Positions 52,323-63,366 of a stretch of 64,000 nucleotides of DNA are shown here, piece by piece. The DNA lies in contig JAODUP010000667.1 in the NCBI GenBank assembly GCA_025642065.1, positions 62,001-126,000 of the forward strand. Reading direction: 5' to 3'. Origin of the DNA: Paralvinella palmiformis. Its lineage: Eukaryota; Annelida; Polychaeta; Terebellida; Alvinellidae. How positions within the stretch are numbered: position 1 is the first letter of the stretch; every line of letters begins with the position of its first letter. The notes under the pieces are model-generated. The model worked only from the letters and a program-made list of their open reading frames with translations, did not search any database and was not told the DNA's origin. Position numbers and translations under genes: made by a program.

Positions 52323-52494
52323 GACATTTAGGTCTGGAGCGATGATGCTTCAGGTTGATGTAGACACGGAGAATGGAGGCCTGACGTTGAATGAGACCTT
52401 TCTCGTAGATTTTGGTGATGATCCCGAAGGTCCGGCGTTGGCTCACGAGATGCGCTATCCGGGAGGTGATTGTACATCTGACATCTGGATATGA
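44136..52494 (+). CDS. SELENBP1: Selenium-binding protein 1 / methanethiol oxidase, 11 coding exons, complete
   Basis: Exons 44136-44181, 44599-44777, 44948-45133, 45661-45781, 45942-46124, 46858-47039, 50456-50534, 50879-51000, 51766-51831, 51953-52098 and 52332-52494 join in frame to 490 residues (human 472). Family blocks in order: [55 protein letters not shown] followed by SSC (C97-C100 motif), [55 protein letters not shown] and the C-terminal [13 protein letters not shown]. The family is a beta-propeller metalloprotein; human SELENBP1 oxidises methanethiol to H2S, formaldehyde and H2O2. His and Cys residues of the [11 protein letters not shown] block are kept, so activity is likely. The N-terminus is about 18 residues longer than human. 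Intron 6 (3.4 kb) carries nested transposons, and the last acceptor sits 12 bases after a (TA)n array. Confidence 0.96.
44809..44872. repeat. (TA)n microsatellite in SELENBP1 intron 2
   Basis: About 32 TA units, the longest such array in the window, filling a third of a 170-base intron between coding exons 2 and 3. Confidence 0.95.
47144..50160 (-). mobile_element. hAT element remnant in SELENBP1 intron 6, ends tentative
   Basis: The minus-strand frame 49333-48989 reads [16 protein letters not shown], then [40 protein letters not shown] and [12 protein letters not shown], a ZBED-type hAT transposase (end of the BED zinc finger, then the start of the helical domain). The BED finger upstream has an in-frame stop. 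Candidate ends are at 47144-47210 (GATGGATCGATTCGATTGAT) and 50090-50160 (reverse complement GATGCGACGATTAATCTCGG); they share the GATCGATTCGATTAATCGG style of hAT terminal sequence in inverted orientation. The C-terminal dimerisation region is not seen. Coordinates of the ends are approximate. Confidence 0.6.
47920..48984. mobile_element. TTAA-flanked element nested in the hAT remnant
   Basis: Bounded by TTAA on both sides (47916-47919 and 48985-48988) with terminal inverted repeats TAGACCTTGCCAACTAA and, reverse-complemented from the right, TAGACCTTGCCAATTAA. A TTAA target duplication is the mark of piggyBac-type elements, but the TA flank would also fit Tc1/mariner. No transposase is seen in the 1.07-kb interior. 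The insertion interrupts the hAT transposase frame, so it is the younger event. Confidence 0.75.
51373..51496. repeat. (CCTG/TCTG)n tetranucleotide array
   Basis: About 30 tandem CTGC/CTGT tetramers with one one-unit slip near 51443. Lies in SELENBP1 intron 8. The RQAGRQ and RQTDRQ reading frames on the other strand are repeat artefacts. Confidence 0.95.
52272..52319. repeat. (TA)n microsatellite against the last SELENBP1 acceptor
   Basis: About 24 TA units ending 12 bases before the acceptor AG at 52330-52331. The remaining ATTGACATTTAG supplies the whole 3' splice site. Confidence 0.95.
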
Positions 52495-53809
52495 TGTCAG
52501 ATGTCCAAATAACTAGTAGTCCTGTATGGATCGTCGTGGTAACCGATATAGAACTATGACGAATGATATGTCATTCCTCATGTGTGGACCGTTTAGTTCT
52601 AAACTCCGTATAAATACTTCAATAAGCTTTAGTTTTGGATAAAACTTCAGCTGCTTCGCTGCCTTATTTTCTACTTGGGAAACTTTTCGGTCGTCTTTGC
52701 CAAAAATTAATCTTGGGACTTTAGATTAACATAAGTAGGGAAGTCTATATTCGATCTGGACAGGCTCGGAAATTCTTTGGTTACACACATTCCGCATAAA
52801 ACCAACTGTTCTGTAGTTCACGTAAATGTTGTTTATAAACAATTTGCATTCAATTGTTTTAAAATCTAACCAAACTATAATTGGTAATTAGTGTATTGAC
52901 GACTTGTAATGTGAGGTGGTTACTGTTCAACTACAATACGTTTTTAGGAGTATATTAGCGGCCATATTGTGTTGCTGCCGAATGTTGTATTTTTTTTTCT
53001 CCAATTCACAGTACTTTAGATCAAAGGTCACTAAATATGACCTGTTCGGATTACGAGAAAACTGTAAATGTGAATTGTGCCTTTCAAAAAGAAACACTAT
53101 GTCACATGTATTTATCAACCGGGTTTATTCTCAACTTCAAAACAAAATATGTAACAGTTTTCGTGTATAAACATACATATACTAATATGTGTATATGGAA
53201 ACTCATTTATAATGTATTATAATATTATGCATTCATTCTATATTATAAAACATCCAGTGATGTTAGATTATTAATACATAAAATCCCTTTTATTATTAAT
53301 CGTGTTGATAAATAGTTACTCTGTTTAGTTAATTCTGTTTGCAAGATATAATATTATATGCAATTATCCTGTCTTGTAAACAAATTAATCAACAAATGAC
53401 GTTAATATAATAAATTGTGTTTGTTTGATGTTAACTTCGTAACCTGACCGTATTTTTATTCTTTAGTCGAAAAAAAATCGTACATACGCAGACTTCATAC
53501 ACAGGAGCCCCCCCCCCATTTCGAGTGCGTGCGGACATATATATATATATATATATATATATGCGTGTGTGTGTGTGTGTGTGTGTGTGCTGAATTATTG
53601 TAAATGCCACTAAAATGCCATAGAACTCATATCAGTAATGACGTCCATCAGTCCATGCAGAAACATTCCGATCAAAGCGAGAGATAATCGTGATGAGAAG
53701 AGATAATAGAGAGATATGACACGCTCATATGACGATGAGACACTGATAAGTCTGGACTTTTGTGAAATAGATCGAGATTATCTTGAGTAGATGAAAAACT
53801 CACGAACTT
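52495..53809. other. Gap between convergent SELENBP1 and FN3 genes
   Basis: Holds the SELENBP1 3' UTR (AATAAA at 53409-53414 is a distant candidate signal), a run of C at 53506-53516, and a (TA)n-(GT)n compound microsatellite at 53538-53590. No exon recognised. Confidence 0.5.
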
Positions 53810-55598
53810 TTAGATAGGCGTCAAATAGTCATCTATCTCAACATAATTATGAGGTATCAGATACCCCCCTGTTTCATCAGGCGGGTTATCTATTATAGCC
53901 AATTGATGTTCAGCGATCCGGAGATCATTAACTCCTATAACAGACACTGTCGTGGCATTGTTAGCTGAGGTACTGATATATTGGCCAACACTAACTTCAG
54001 ATCTTCTTTGTTCTACGAAGGGGTGGGGTAATATGCTAGGTTTCTCCTTATTTACCTGGCTTCGCCTGTGGTGGACAATGTACGCTACTAGAATCAGGAT
54101 CAAGAAGATGATTGCACCGGCTAAAATTCCAATGATGATCCAGTAGTTGGTAACTTTGGTGTTGCTCCTTGTTACGTTTTTCTGTGTTGAGCTGGACACG
54201 CCTGAATAGAAAAAAGGTGCCAACGTTATAGAGCCATGTATGTAAGGTTATAGTAACAAACAGCATGCGGCCTAGGATTTTCCTGTTCTTTAAAAAACAT
54301 TATACCGTCTATTCATCGTTAAGCGCCAGCTTGCGTGGGGGGGGGGGATTATTATGAAAAATTGCTGCCCTTTGTATTTCAAATTTTAGTTGACAGAGAA
54401 AACAATAACAATTGAAAGATTTTTGATAATTTGGGTTAATGATTACCGAGTAATGGTTAAATGATCACCGAGTAATGGGTAAATAAAAACTCGTAATGGG
54501 CACTAGTAATTGGGTCAATGATTAATGGTAAATGTGAAAAGATTATCATTGGTAACCGGGTAAATGGTTACTGGTTACTGGCTCAATATACCCACTCATG
54601 ATTGGAAAAATGAAGAATCGTAATTGGGTAGAGCTTAATATTTGATAGTAAATGATAGGCCGTATCTAGCATTCAAGCACACCTTGTATAATGTGCGACG
54701 TCAGATTAAGACGGCCGTTCTCTGATAAATCCATAAAAGTAGTTCCCGTGTAAGATGTAATATTACTACGCCATTTTTAAACGGGTAAACATAACTACAT
54801 TTTGAAGCTTTGGAAACTAGGACTATTAGAAGAAAATGTATTGCAAATGCCAAAAAGAAATCAAAGATTTAGGGGCATTGAAACATATATTCCCGCCTGA
54901 TAATATGTCGCATAGAAAATATATGTTTCTGATAGTTTTCCGTAGGTGCCTTGCGAGTTAATGCATATGACATTACTTATCGTGGAAGATAGATTAATCT
55001 CAACACTCGTCCCGCCACTCGTAAGGAATCGATCTACAAGGTTTCATTAGTTCTATATAATATTTAAAATTACATTTGCGGAAATTCACCCAGTCGTATA
55101 CGAAATTCGTCACAAAACCTTCGAAACCTGTCGATCAATGCTTATTTACATCATATCCTATCATTGATTTTTTTCCAGTTTGATGCGTTTTTACGTCCAT
55201 ACAATAGCATATTATCATAAACAAGGATTTTTCGTATATGGTGTCATTTTCAAGAACAGATTAAGCGCCAAGCCATGAGACTACTCGGCATTTGATCGTG
55301 GACTCATAAAACTCAGCCACGGCTGGGTTAAAGGAAACAACCATACTTAAAGATGCCATATTTTACGATTAGACTTAAAGCAGTGTATATATTATGATAT
55401 TTGTCAAACTGTCACTGGTCAGTCTTGACAATTCACCTACAGACAAATAAATTTAAAAAATAATAAAATAGACTTCCACTGTGAACACGTTTTGAAGATG
55501 GTTATTTTTTAATTTGCACTGGTGCCATAAAACATTTTACTGCGTATACATTTTTAAGACAGTCGTCGTAAGACGTATACAAGTATTACCATTGGTTC

Positions 55599-55645
<47 letters not shown>

Positions 55646-57658
55646 ACGGTTTACAAAGATTGTCTTCGAAATAATTGGAAAGTTGAATGAGGTTCATTTA
55701 CGATTACTACTTAACGTTTGTTTAATAGTATACTTGGTCACCTTTAACATATTCGGTATGTATCCCTGTGCTGTCGACGAAGCCAGCATTGTTCTGAACG
55801 ACTAACATAACTTGATACAGTCCTTCTCCGCTAGAGGGCGTTGCCGAATATGTTGTCGCGGAGAGGGGAAGACTCTCTCTCGTCCATCTCGTGTCGTCAG
55901 CCAGCTTGTAATCCAACCATACCTCAGTGATATCGTCACAACCACTAAACATTTCCTTTATTGGCTGAAAGGAAAAAAGAAAAGGTTTTTATACAATGTG
56001 GTGTAATTATCTTTCCGTCGATATATACATACAGGAATGAGTTGAATTAAGAGTAAGGAACAGTTCACCTTCATTTCAAATTTTCAGCACTAAGACAGCT
56101 ATGTTCACAAATATAATAAATGAGGTCAAAATGTGTAAACGATAGCCCTCAGAAAATATTAAAAAAATATGTAATGCTTAAAACAGTAACCAAAATTTCC
56201 CCAATAATAATCACAAAATAATTCTTTGCTCACACTTGTTTACATGCTTTTGTTCGGGCTCTACAGACTTCAGGTCAACCGGATACGCTCAAGTGACGTC
56301 ATCATTCAGGAGCTTCCGGTCTCTGTCTAGCTTCAAAATGGCGGCGCCCACAGGCCATTAAAAGTCGATTAATCAGCACTTTGAAGTGGATTATTTAATA
56401 TGTGGATGATCGTTTACACCTTCGTCTCTATATTTCTTAATGTTTAATCGACTTCGGGAACGCTTCCATTCTGGAAAATCACTTCCAACTTTGTAATATC
56501 GGTTCCTTTATGATTGTTATATAGAGGATATGTGTTGCCGCAATCGGCCGAAAGGATACTTCCCTCCCCCCTCTATGGCAACTACATTACAGCTCGTTTA
56601 CTGTTACACGATGACCCAAATATCAACAGCACTTCGTTACAGATGTTCTATTATTACGGCGAGCCATTTCATTACATCTTATCATAAGAGTCTGTGTGTG
56701 GCCTGACTGATGCCTGACAAATGTACCCGATAGAAGGAACGGTTTGAGGTTTGAATTCTCACAACCAACAGACGAACTCATCTACTGAAGGATGAGAGAT
56801 TGTCGAGATAAACGGTATTGACGCCGTAGAGTGAACATCGACTGATGTTCACGCTTCACTGGATCAGCTACCGACCGCCTCATCACTCGTTTGATGTCAT
56901 TTCTGCGTTAAGAAAGGAGCCAAACAAAATCTACACTTCAGAAGAAGAAAAAATGACCAAAAAAATTAACACTTACACTGTGCGAGACAAAAATTGTGGC
57001 TTCTGTTGTTGACGATGTGGACGAAATGAACAACACGTTATCGGGAACAACGGGATCTGAAATTTGAAATCCATGGATACAGAGATATTGTAACAATTTA
57101 TCCTGGAATCGAAGTCCCTAGCAGAAATGTATAGCCCTTTAATGTCTACCTTTTTGTGCTAATCTTTTAGAATAAAAATGGCATCCGGGAAAGGGATATC
57201 TCTCTCAATAAGCGGATTAAATTTTGATGGTCGATAATTCTGTTGCAAGACGTAAATGATTAAATTAATTTATATTTGTATATAGTTATATTTAATTATA
57301 TTTATCTTTTGTGTATCATGATGATTGGATTAGTAATGACATAAAGACTTACCCATGCAGTTCGTCTTACAGGTGATAACAGGATAGGTCTTTATGATGA
57401 CTGATCCCGACCCACTGATTTTCGCTTCGACCATGAACTCGTATTTGGTGTTATAAATCAGATTATCAACTGTTACTGTCAACTGTATTTCATTGTCCCG
57501 ATGTTCCAGTGATTGGCCATCAATGAATGGAATACTATTGTCCATTTTCCTGTACAACACTTTATAGACAATATTGTTCAAGTTGACGCCATCATCCCGG
57601 ATCTGATTCCAGGTCAGTTTCACTGAACTACTCGTCCTATGCATACGATTTGTGTAAG

Positions 57659-57708
<50 letters not shown>

Positions 57709-58015
57709 CAATCATCATCATTATCATCATCATTATCATCATCATAATCATAATCAACATCATCACCGTCATTATCATTTGAACTAACTGTAATGATAAC
57801 GATTAACTCGGGTATTGTTTACAAAGAATAATCATGCCTGAACAAATCTTAATAGAATAAATGTTCCAAATCGAACCAGCCTCATTAGGCACAAACCGTG
57901 TAATGTTTTAGAAATATAGTCGATTAATCTAACTGCCACATATACAGTATATACCTTCTACCAGACATTGGACAGCAAAAAGACACAGTACGGTAATTAG
58001 CACATATCCAGCCAT
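53810..58015 (-). CDS. Single-pass FN3 membrane protein with tyrosine-rich tail, one internal junction unresolved
   Basis: Minus-strand exons: 58015-57955 (signal peptide MAGYVLITVLCLFAVQCLVE), 57636-57353 (fibronectin III: SSSVKLTWNQI, YKVLYRK, TVTVDNLIYNTKYEFMVEA), 57056-56977, 55964-55742 (WLDYKLADDTRW..GLYQVMLVVQNNAG, possibly a second Ig/FN3-like sandwich) and 54201-53810. The last four join in phase (1, 0, 1). The first joint does not: exon 1 ends in phase 1 while the FN3 exon needs phase 2, so a small exon is missing or disrupted around the (TA)n array at 57662-57705. The last exon has an N-glycosylation site (NVT), a membrane helix (WIIIGILAGAIIFLILILVA), a basic stop-transfer HHRR, and an approximately 80-residue cytoplasmic tail ending GGYLIPHNYVEIDDYLTPI. 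I do not recognise a named orthologue; a small cell-surface receptor or adhesion protein is inferred. Confidence 0.75.
54425..54620. repeat. Degenerate short tandem repeat (GGTAATG/GTAAATG)
   Basis: Repeated variants of TAATGGGTAAATGATTACCG spread over about 200 bases in the last intron of the FN3 gene. Unit length varies, so it is an old, decayed minisatellite. Confidence 0.6.
55603..55647. repeat. (AAT)n-(ATT)n perfect inverted microsatellite
   Basis: About seven AAT units run directly into about seven ATT units, giving a perfect palindrome able to extrude a cruciform. It lies about 100 bases downstream, in transcript sense, of FN3-gene exon 4 (55964-55742). Confidence 0.9.
56294..56350. 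promoter_or_regulatory. CRE and YY1-like motifs inside an intron
   Basis: A perfect TGACGTCA octamer (56294-56301) is followed 33 bases later by AAAATGGCGGCGCC (56335-56348), the classic YY1 site with CpG-rich flank. Both lie in the long intron between the FN3 gene's exons 3 and 4. The nearby GGAACAGTTCACC also resembles a dispersed element end seen near 17645, so the motifs may belong to a repeat. Confidence 0.3.
57662..57705. repeat. (TA)n microsatellite beside the FN3 exon acceptor
   Basis: About 22 TA units followed by an ATC/ATT-rich run to 57775. On the minus strand the array lies directly upstream of the acceptor of the FN3 exon, whose polypyrimidine tract is poor. Confidence 0.95.
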
Positions 58016-58344
58016 CTTCTTTCCAAGAAAGTCACGTTGTATGTTGTTGGTACGCGAATAACAGTTGGTTCATCGTATTAATGATTAGAGAATGTTAGTG
58101 TATGTATCTGTCTCACTTAACACGGATATTTATACTGTCAGGTTTCGTCGTCATACTTCCATCGACAGCTTCAATAACTACATCCGGGACAACAGCTCTG
58201 ACGTCATCTAAATCTAATCGTTAAATGCGTCACGCCTAAGTTGTAGAAAGAACCAGCAGTTAAATAACTATGCTGTGTTTATTAATAGACTATTTGCTGT
58301 GCTCTAGCACACAAGCGCATCAAGGTATGACCGTGTTTTATGTG

Positions 58345-58382
<38 letters not shown>

Positions 58383-58501
58383 GTGTGTGTGTGTGTGCGC
58401 GCGCGCGCCGTGTGTGCGCGTGTGTGCGTGCGTGCTATTTCCTAGTAAGGTAGGGACGTTTCATCACAATTCTTGAAGATTCAATAACATTATGAGAGAC
58501 A

Positions 58502-58549
<48 letters not shown>

Positions 58550-59180
58550 ATATACAAAAATATCGATGACTGAAAATTCTTAGGTAACATAATTTGAATC
58601 ATTACTCGAATTCTCTCATTAATAAACCCCGACAAAGGACGCAGCGACCAGTTAATTAACCAAACAGATTTACGATTAACAATATTTAACATCCGGCGGC
58701 TGTGTTAACTTCGCCAGAACTTAGCACTAAACAAACTACGTAATATAATATCGTTGAACAAACAGGGGACTTCATCAGACAAGAATCGCCACCAAAAAAA
58801 AAATAGACCGTTACAAAAATTTAACAAAAAACAAAAAAATCGCCCCCAGAACCCCAGAACCCTAAACGAAGAATATCTCTACTCGGAATGTTGCCAGCAT
58901 ATCACTGATATATGTTCTCTGTTTGTATTATATTACACACAGAAGAGCTGGCCAACTGGAAGAGATCCTTATCAATGGTGTTTGGGTCTTAGAATCATTA
59001 CCATATTCATATTACTCTGCCATCTATAACACGGGTTAGCGATAACCAATATGTTCCGATTTCAGGGCGCACGGAGAGCTCTCTGTTGACGAAAGGTTGG
59101 CCAACCGACAAGATGATTCTCGTTTGTAAGTGACGACTTCGCGACTCCGAGACCAGTGCCTACTCTAATTTGGCGATTTC

Positions 59181-59399
59181 GTGGCAGTAAGAGCAGACGA
59201 TAATATAACTAATTCTGACGAATATCATCTGGAACAAAAACTTCGAGTTGCGGAGTATCCGGTTCACGGTAAGGGTTGCCACTTCATGCTTCGTGATCCG
59301 TCAAATAATGTAACTGAAGCTGCAGACGGCGTCAAACGCTTTAACGAAGTCACGTATTCATCGTGCTACAACGGAACTTCTTCATTTCTTATTGATTAA
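59181..59399 (+). other. Unrecognised open frame
   Basis: A 72-codon frame without an upstream ATG (it opens at GTG) encodes a fairly protein-like stretch with VAEYPVHGKGCHFMLRDPSN and two later N-glycosylation-like sites, and ends TSSFLID. It has no donor, no recognisable domain and no supporting neighbour exon. It may be an exon relic or chance. Confidence 0.2.
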
Positions 59400-59549
59400 T
59401 CACTAAACTGAACAGGTTATGAAAATTGTATAAATGTGGTCGAATATATGATAAGAATGTGGACGTTATGACCATAAACGTAACCGTAATTGACAAAACT
59501 CTCTCTCTCTCTCTCTCTCATTGTATTCCAAACTAAAATATAAATACTG

Positions 59550-59725
59550 CTGCTTTACGGCCACTTTTGTGTACATGATAGTTAAGTGGCCTGAGCGACC
59601 CCCAAAAGTAATGAGGCGAAATGAAAAATGAAACACCCTTTTCAAATTAAATTGCTCGTGTTTGAAACCGAGTGCTATAAACCTGTGACCAACTGCGCTA
59701 CCATTTCGGCCGTGGAGGGCCCTTG
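59550..59725 (-). mobile_element. SINE-A, diverged copy
   Basis: The tail CCACTTTTGTGTACATGATA and body CCAAAAGTAATGAGGCGAAATG match the 31319 copy; the head keeps GCGCTACCATTTCGGCCGTGG (reverse of a tRNA-like A box). It is the most diverged of the four copies. Confidence 0.7.
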
Positions 59726-60655
59726 TAATTCACAGTCTTTGTGCGCACAAAATAGATAATATAAACACAAGACTACGCATCGAATATCGGTAGATATAAC
59801 AAAGTGTTTCACAGGCAAAACGCAATAAAAACCAATTTGTCTGATTCACCACTGGTTAGTGTTTATGCCACCAGCTCTCCTATATCACAGAATGTAAATT
59901 GTAAAGAAATATGATATAATTTTTTTTGTTCGTTCGTGTTATTTTACCATTAATCTCGTTCAGTGGTAGATATTTATCTGTATTGAGACAGTTTGTATTA
60001 CGATATGTTAGTGACCCTAAGGCGGTCGACTAGAGAGAGAGGGGGGGGGGAGTTGGAGGGAGAGAGAGAGAGAGAGAGAGAGAGGTGGGTGGGTGTTGGC
60101 TTTAAAGCAAAAAGCTAAATTTAGGTATTCTTCTTGTGGTCGACAATTCCACGACACATTTTAGTTATGTTGTACCGGTTTATTGTAAAAAAGTCACATC
60201 TGGAGAATGACACTGGTTTTATGTTAGTGCTCGTACGAAGATCCATTGAAGTTGTTATCAAGGTTTTAGCATATACCGCTCGTTTTCTGCGAAATTATAA
60301 TAAAGTCTCCTGGTTTTAAATTTACAGTGTTTAAACTACAAGTGTGTCAGTATGCTGACCTGACCTAGCTATCATTCAATGCAGACACATGTTTGTAAAT
60401 AGCGGATTTGCGATTCTAAATAAAAACCTCTAAATAAAGCCAATTAACGCCGTATCCAATTTCAGGTCAAGATTACGAGTTGAGACCACCACCAAATAAA
60501 GCCATTGGACCCCCCAAAAAAAAAAACCAGCGAGATTTCTTAAAGTTTGTTATGTATAAGAACCTACAATCGGACACCAATCGGACACGTGTAGACCGAG
60601 AGACTGCTGAGCACACGCGACACGACATGCATATAAATGTTCGCACGCACGCGCT

Positions 60656-60686
<31 letters not shown>

Positions 60687-61267
60687 CGCAAACGTTTAAT
60701 ACAAAGGGGACAGCAAGACTTACACACAAACGAACGATGTTTTCTAATTGAATACGCCAGCTTGGGTTTAGGCAGAATAAAATGAGACAAAACTGCTCAA
60801 GAAGAAGTTTTTTTGTTTGTTATTGCAGATTTTTAACCAAAAACTTGATGACAGCAATCTTATCGTTATCAAAATGGTCATTATCTATATATTTATCCTG
60901 GTTGCTGCTTTAACTAGACGCCCAAAAGGAATAACTTTAGCTCTAAGCCATTAACATGAAACGTGGAGTATAACGTCGGCAAATAGAATGTCTATAACGT
61001 AAACACGGGCCAACCATGTCAATTAAACAACGACGATGATATTATGGCCATTCGCTGGTTATTTATTACTTGTTGAAACTCCTTTTATTAACCATACGTC
61101 ATGGCTATAACCGGATATAGTTGTCATGTCTTGATAATCATCGACATGTTAGTACTATGACACTTTGGCACTAATTAAAGCGTTAATGGCGATTCACGTG
61201 GCACCTGGAAGAAAATATACACTCACTCGTAACTTTTATCAGATCGTCAACATTCATTTATGTTACT

Positions 61268-61302
<35 letters not shown>

Positions 61303-62800
61303 CGATTATTTATATCTTTTTGCTGCAGTTTCTCGTTTATATTTTGCTTCATTTGTGCTCTAGCTTTTAACTTCGGTGAATCATCAAAATATTTCTTATT
61401 GGCTTACAGAGTCACATGACGCTACGTCATACTTTAGTAAAAACCTTTTATCTACAAACATTGAATCATAGTATATTATATGATCTCCTTTGTCTTTACA
61501 GTTATTCTCGCAAAATGTTTTTCTCTTCTTTTTACCATGACCTATCAGCATTGTTTAGCAAACAATTTGTTTTTAATCTAGTTTTTATACACCAAAAAAT
61601 ACATTGTTTTTATCTTATAACTGCCATGGCGTAATATCGTCTGCTAGCAACTCTTTTTTAATAATTCTGTTTTGCTAATCGACCCTCAAAATATCATAAT
61701 TCTAATTTTAATTGATACATGATTTATTTTGTTCTGCCATTTGTGGGCGTAGGTACGCTTGTGTGGGTGGAGGGATATATATGTGTGTGTGTGCGTGTTA
61801 AATGTAGGTTAAGATGCTAGTTAAACAGAAGATTAAATCATTAATCCCGTTATTAAGGGTACTTTTTGTATATGGAGATCATTATTGTGTGAAAAATATT
61901 AAATCAATTTAAAAACAATTTAATAAGCAAATCTAAAATAATCGGCTCGTTTAGTTTTCCAGATAACTCCGACAGAATGAACCCCAAAATGGATGAAACA
62001 GGCCTACATATCTCATAAACATAGAGTTCTCGATTGACTGGACAGGGTTTGGGTGAGTAGGGAAAAAAACCTCATCTTGTACTCATCTGATGATAAGAAG
62101 TTGGTGTTTAACTTTTAATTTAAAAACAATGTTCTAAGTCATTGATATACGACTACTACACGATATACTTTTACAATGAATCAAATTATGTTAATTTGGT
62201 ACGGATGTGTTGGTATCGATTAACTCTGACACGAACTATGCCCTCTGACATAATTCCTGTTGTTTTGGTTGTTTGACAGTTAATTATATTCGTATCTTTG
62301 ATTTATTTGGTTCCCTCAGACACTATATTAATACAAGATGTTGTACGATGCGCTAATGGTGTCTTGGGTACGACTCAGGTCGCGTGTACGCGCGTTAGCG
62401 TACAGTATCGTGTACTATTGTCCATAATGTGTAAGATCTCGTCATTTTATATATCCGTCAGTTGTTATCGAGTGGTGGATGAAGGCTACAAGTGATTAAG
62501 ACTTAACATCGGAAACATCCATATCTGACATAATAATTAGACGGCTACTCTAGTTAGCTAACTGCTGGAGAGAGAGAGGGGTACATGTAGTGAAGCCAGT
62601 CTCTCGGAGAACATATATAGAGATCCGTAAAGGGGAGGGGAGGTGATGTAAAGGCGTTCAGAGTACGGATTACTGAACTAGAAGTATCTGATGAACTCGG
62701 CGCTTTTCAGCAGCAATTAATTCCCACGTCATCTGTGCTAAGGATCGGGTTATTAGCTAAGGCCAGTGCCGATAAGTGAACATAATTATTATCCAATAGT

Positions 62801-62835
<35 letters not shown>

Positions 62836-63011
62836 CTGCCGGACAACGAGCACCAGTTGCTAGCCGCTGATCCGGAATTGGCGGCGTTTCCTTGCCGCCG
62901 AAATCTTTGCTCGGGGAACGTTCTGCCATTCTGGACACGGGTCAGACGTTTGTCTGGGTGGTTGAGGTGAAGGGTGGTTTTTGATGGGCGGCATGTAGCT
63001 AAGTGGTGTCG

Positions 63012-63020
63012 CCTTATATA
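63012..63020 (+). promoter_or_regulatory. Possible TATA box of the TINAG-like gene
   Basis: CTTATATAG lies about 52 bases before the first ATG and downstream of a long CT/GT tract and a GC-rich stretch. A start site about 30 bases on would give a very short 5' UTR. Position-based inference. Confidence 0.35.
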
Positions 63021-63071
63021 GCTAGAGGTTTGTGATGACAGCTTCTTCTGGAACGGCGAGCGGAAGTGGAC

Positions 63072-63366
63072 ATGATGTGGCCTTCACCTTTGTTCGTCGT
63101 CGTCGTGACATTTCTGCTCGGGATCGTTCGGGATACGGTCGTAGGCCAACTGTGGCCAAATTATCCTGAACCAGGGCCGGATATCTATGGCAAATTCTGC
63201 TCTCTCCGGAGTGACCGCTGCTGTCCGGATCGCGACGACCGCTGTACTGTACCAATTCTGGATACCGTATGCTACTGTGATCAGTTCTGTGTACGCTCGC
63301 AGGCGGATTGCTGTCCGGATTTTTCGGATACTTGCATGTCTAATCCGCATCCAATTAAAGCGAAAA
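63072..63366 (+). CDS. TINAG-like protein, first coding exon (partial gene)
   Basis: From ATG 63072 a signal peptide (MMWPSPLFVVVVTFLLGIV) leads into a Cys-rich somatomedin-B-type module: FCSLRSDRCCPDRDDRCTVP, then DTVCYCDQFCVRSQADCCPD and FSDTC, ten cysteines in all. The CCPxRxDxC..CYCDxFC..DCCPDF pattern is that of TINAG and TINAGL1 (tubulointerstitial nephritis antigen family), secreted matrix proteins with a C-terminal inactive cathepsin-B-like domain. The exon ends at a strong donor (AAAA/GTAAGT) in phase 1; later exons are not in the window up to 64000. Two ATGs are adjacent (63072, 63075). Other somatomedin-B secreted proteins are possible, but the CYCD block favours TINAG-like. Confidence 0.8.

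Larger units (their letters stand above)
58016..63071. other. Intergenic stretch, no confident gene
   Basis: Contains (TA)n with (GT)n and (GC)n at 58347-58437, (AC)n(AG)n at 58501-58548, a SINE-A copy at 59550, a G-rich/GAGA run at 60030-60085, (AC)n near 60655-60682 and (CT)n runs at 59500-59520, 61270-61300 and 62802-62826. Reading frames seen here lack conserved similarity. Confidence 0.55.

Noticed and set aside
57715..57790. Possible Asp-rich exon (NDNDGDDVDYDYDDD) upstream of the FN3 exon
   Set aside because: An acceptor exists but the frame derives from an ATC/ATT repeat and reaches a stop with no donor.
62298..62495. 65-codon frame upstream of the TINAG-like exon as an extra first exon
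   Set aside because: No signal peptide, donor or similarity; the 63072 ATG already supplies a signal peptide.
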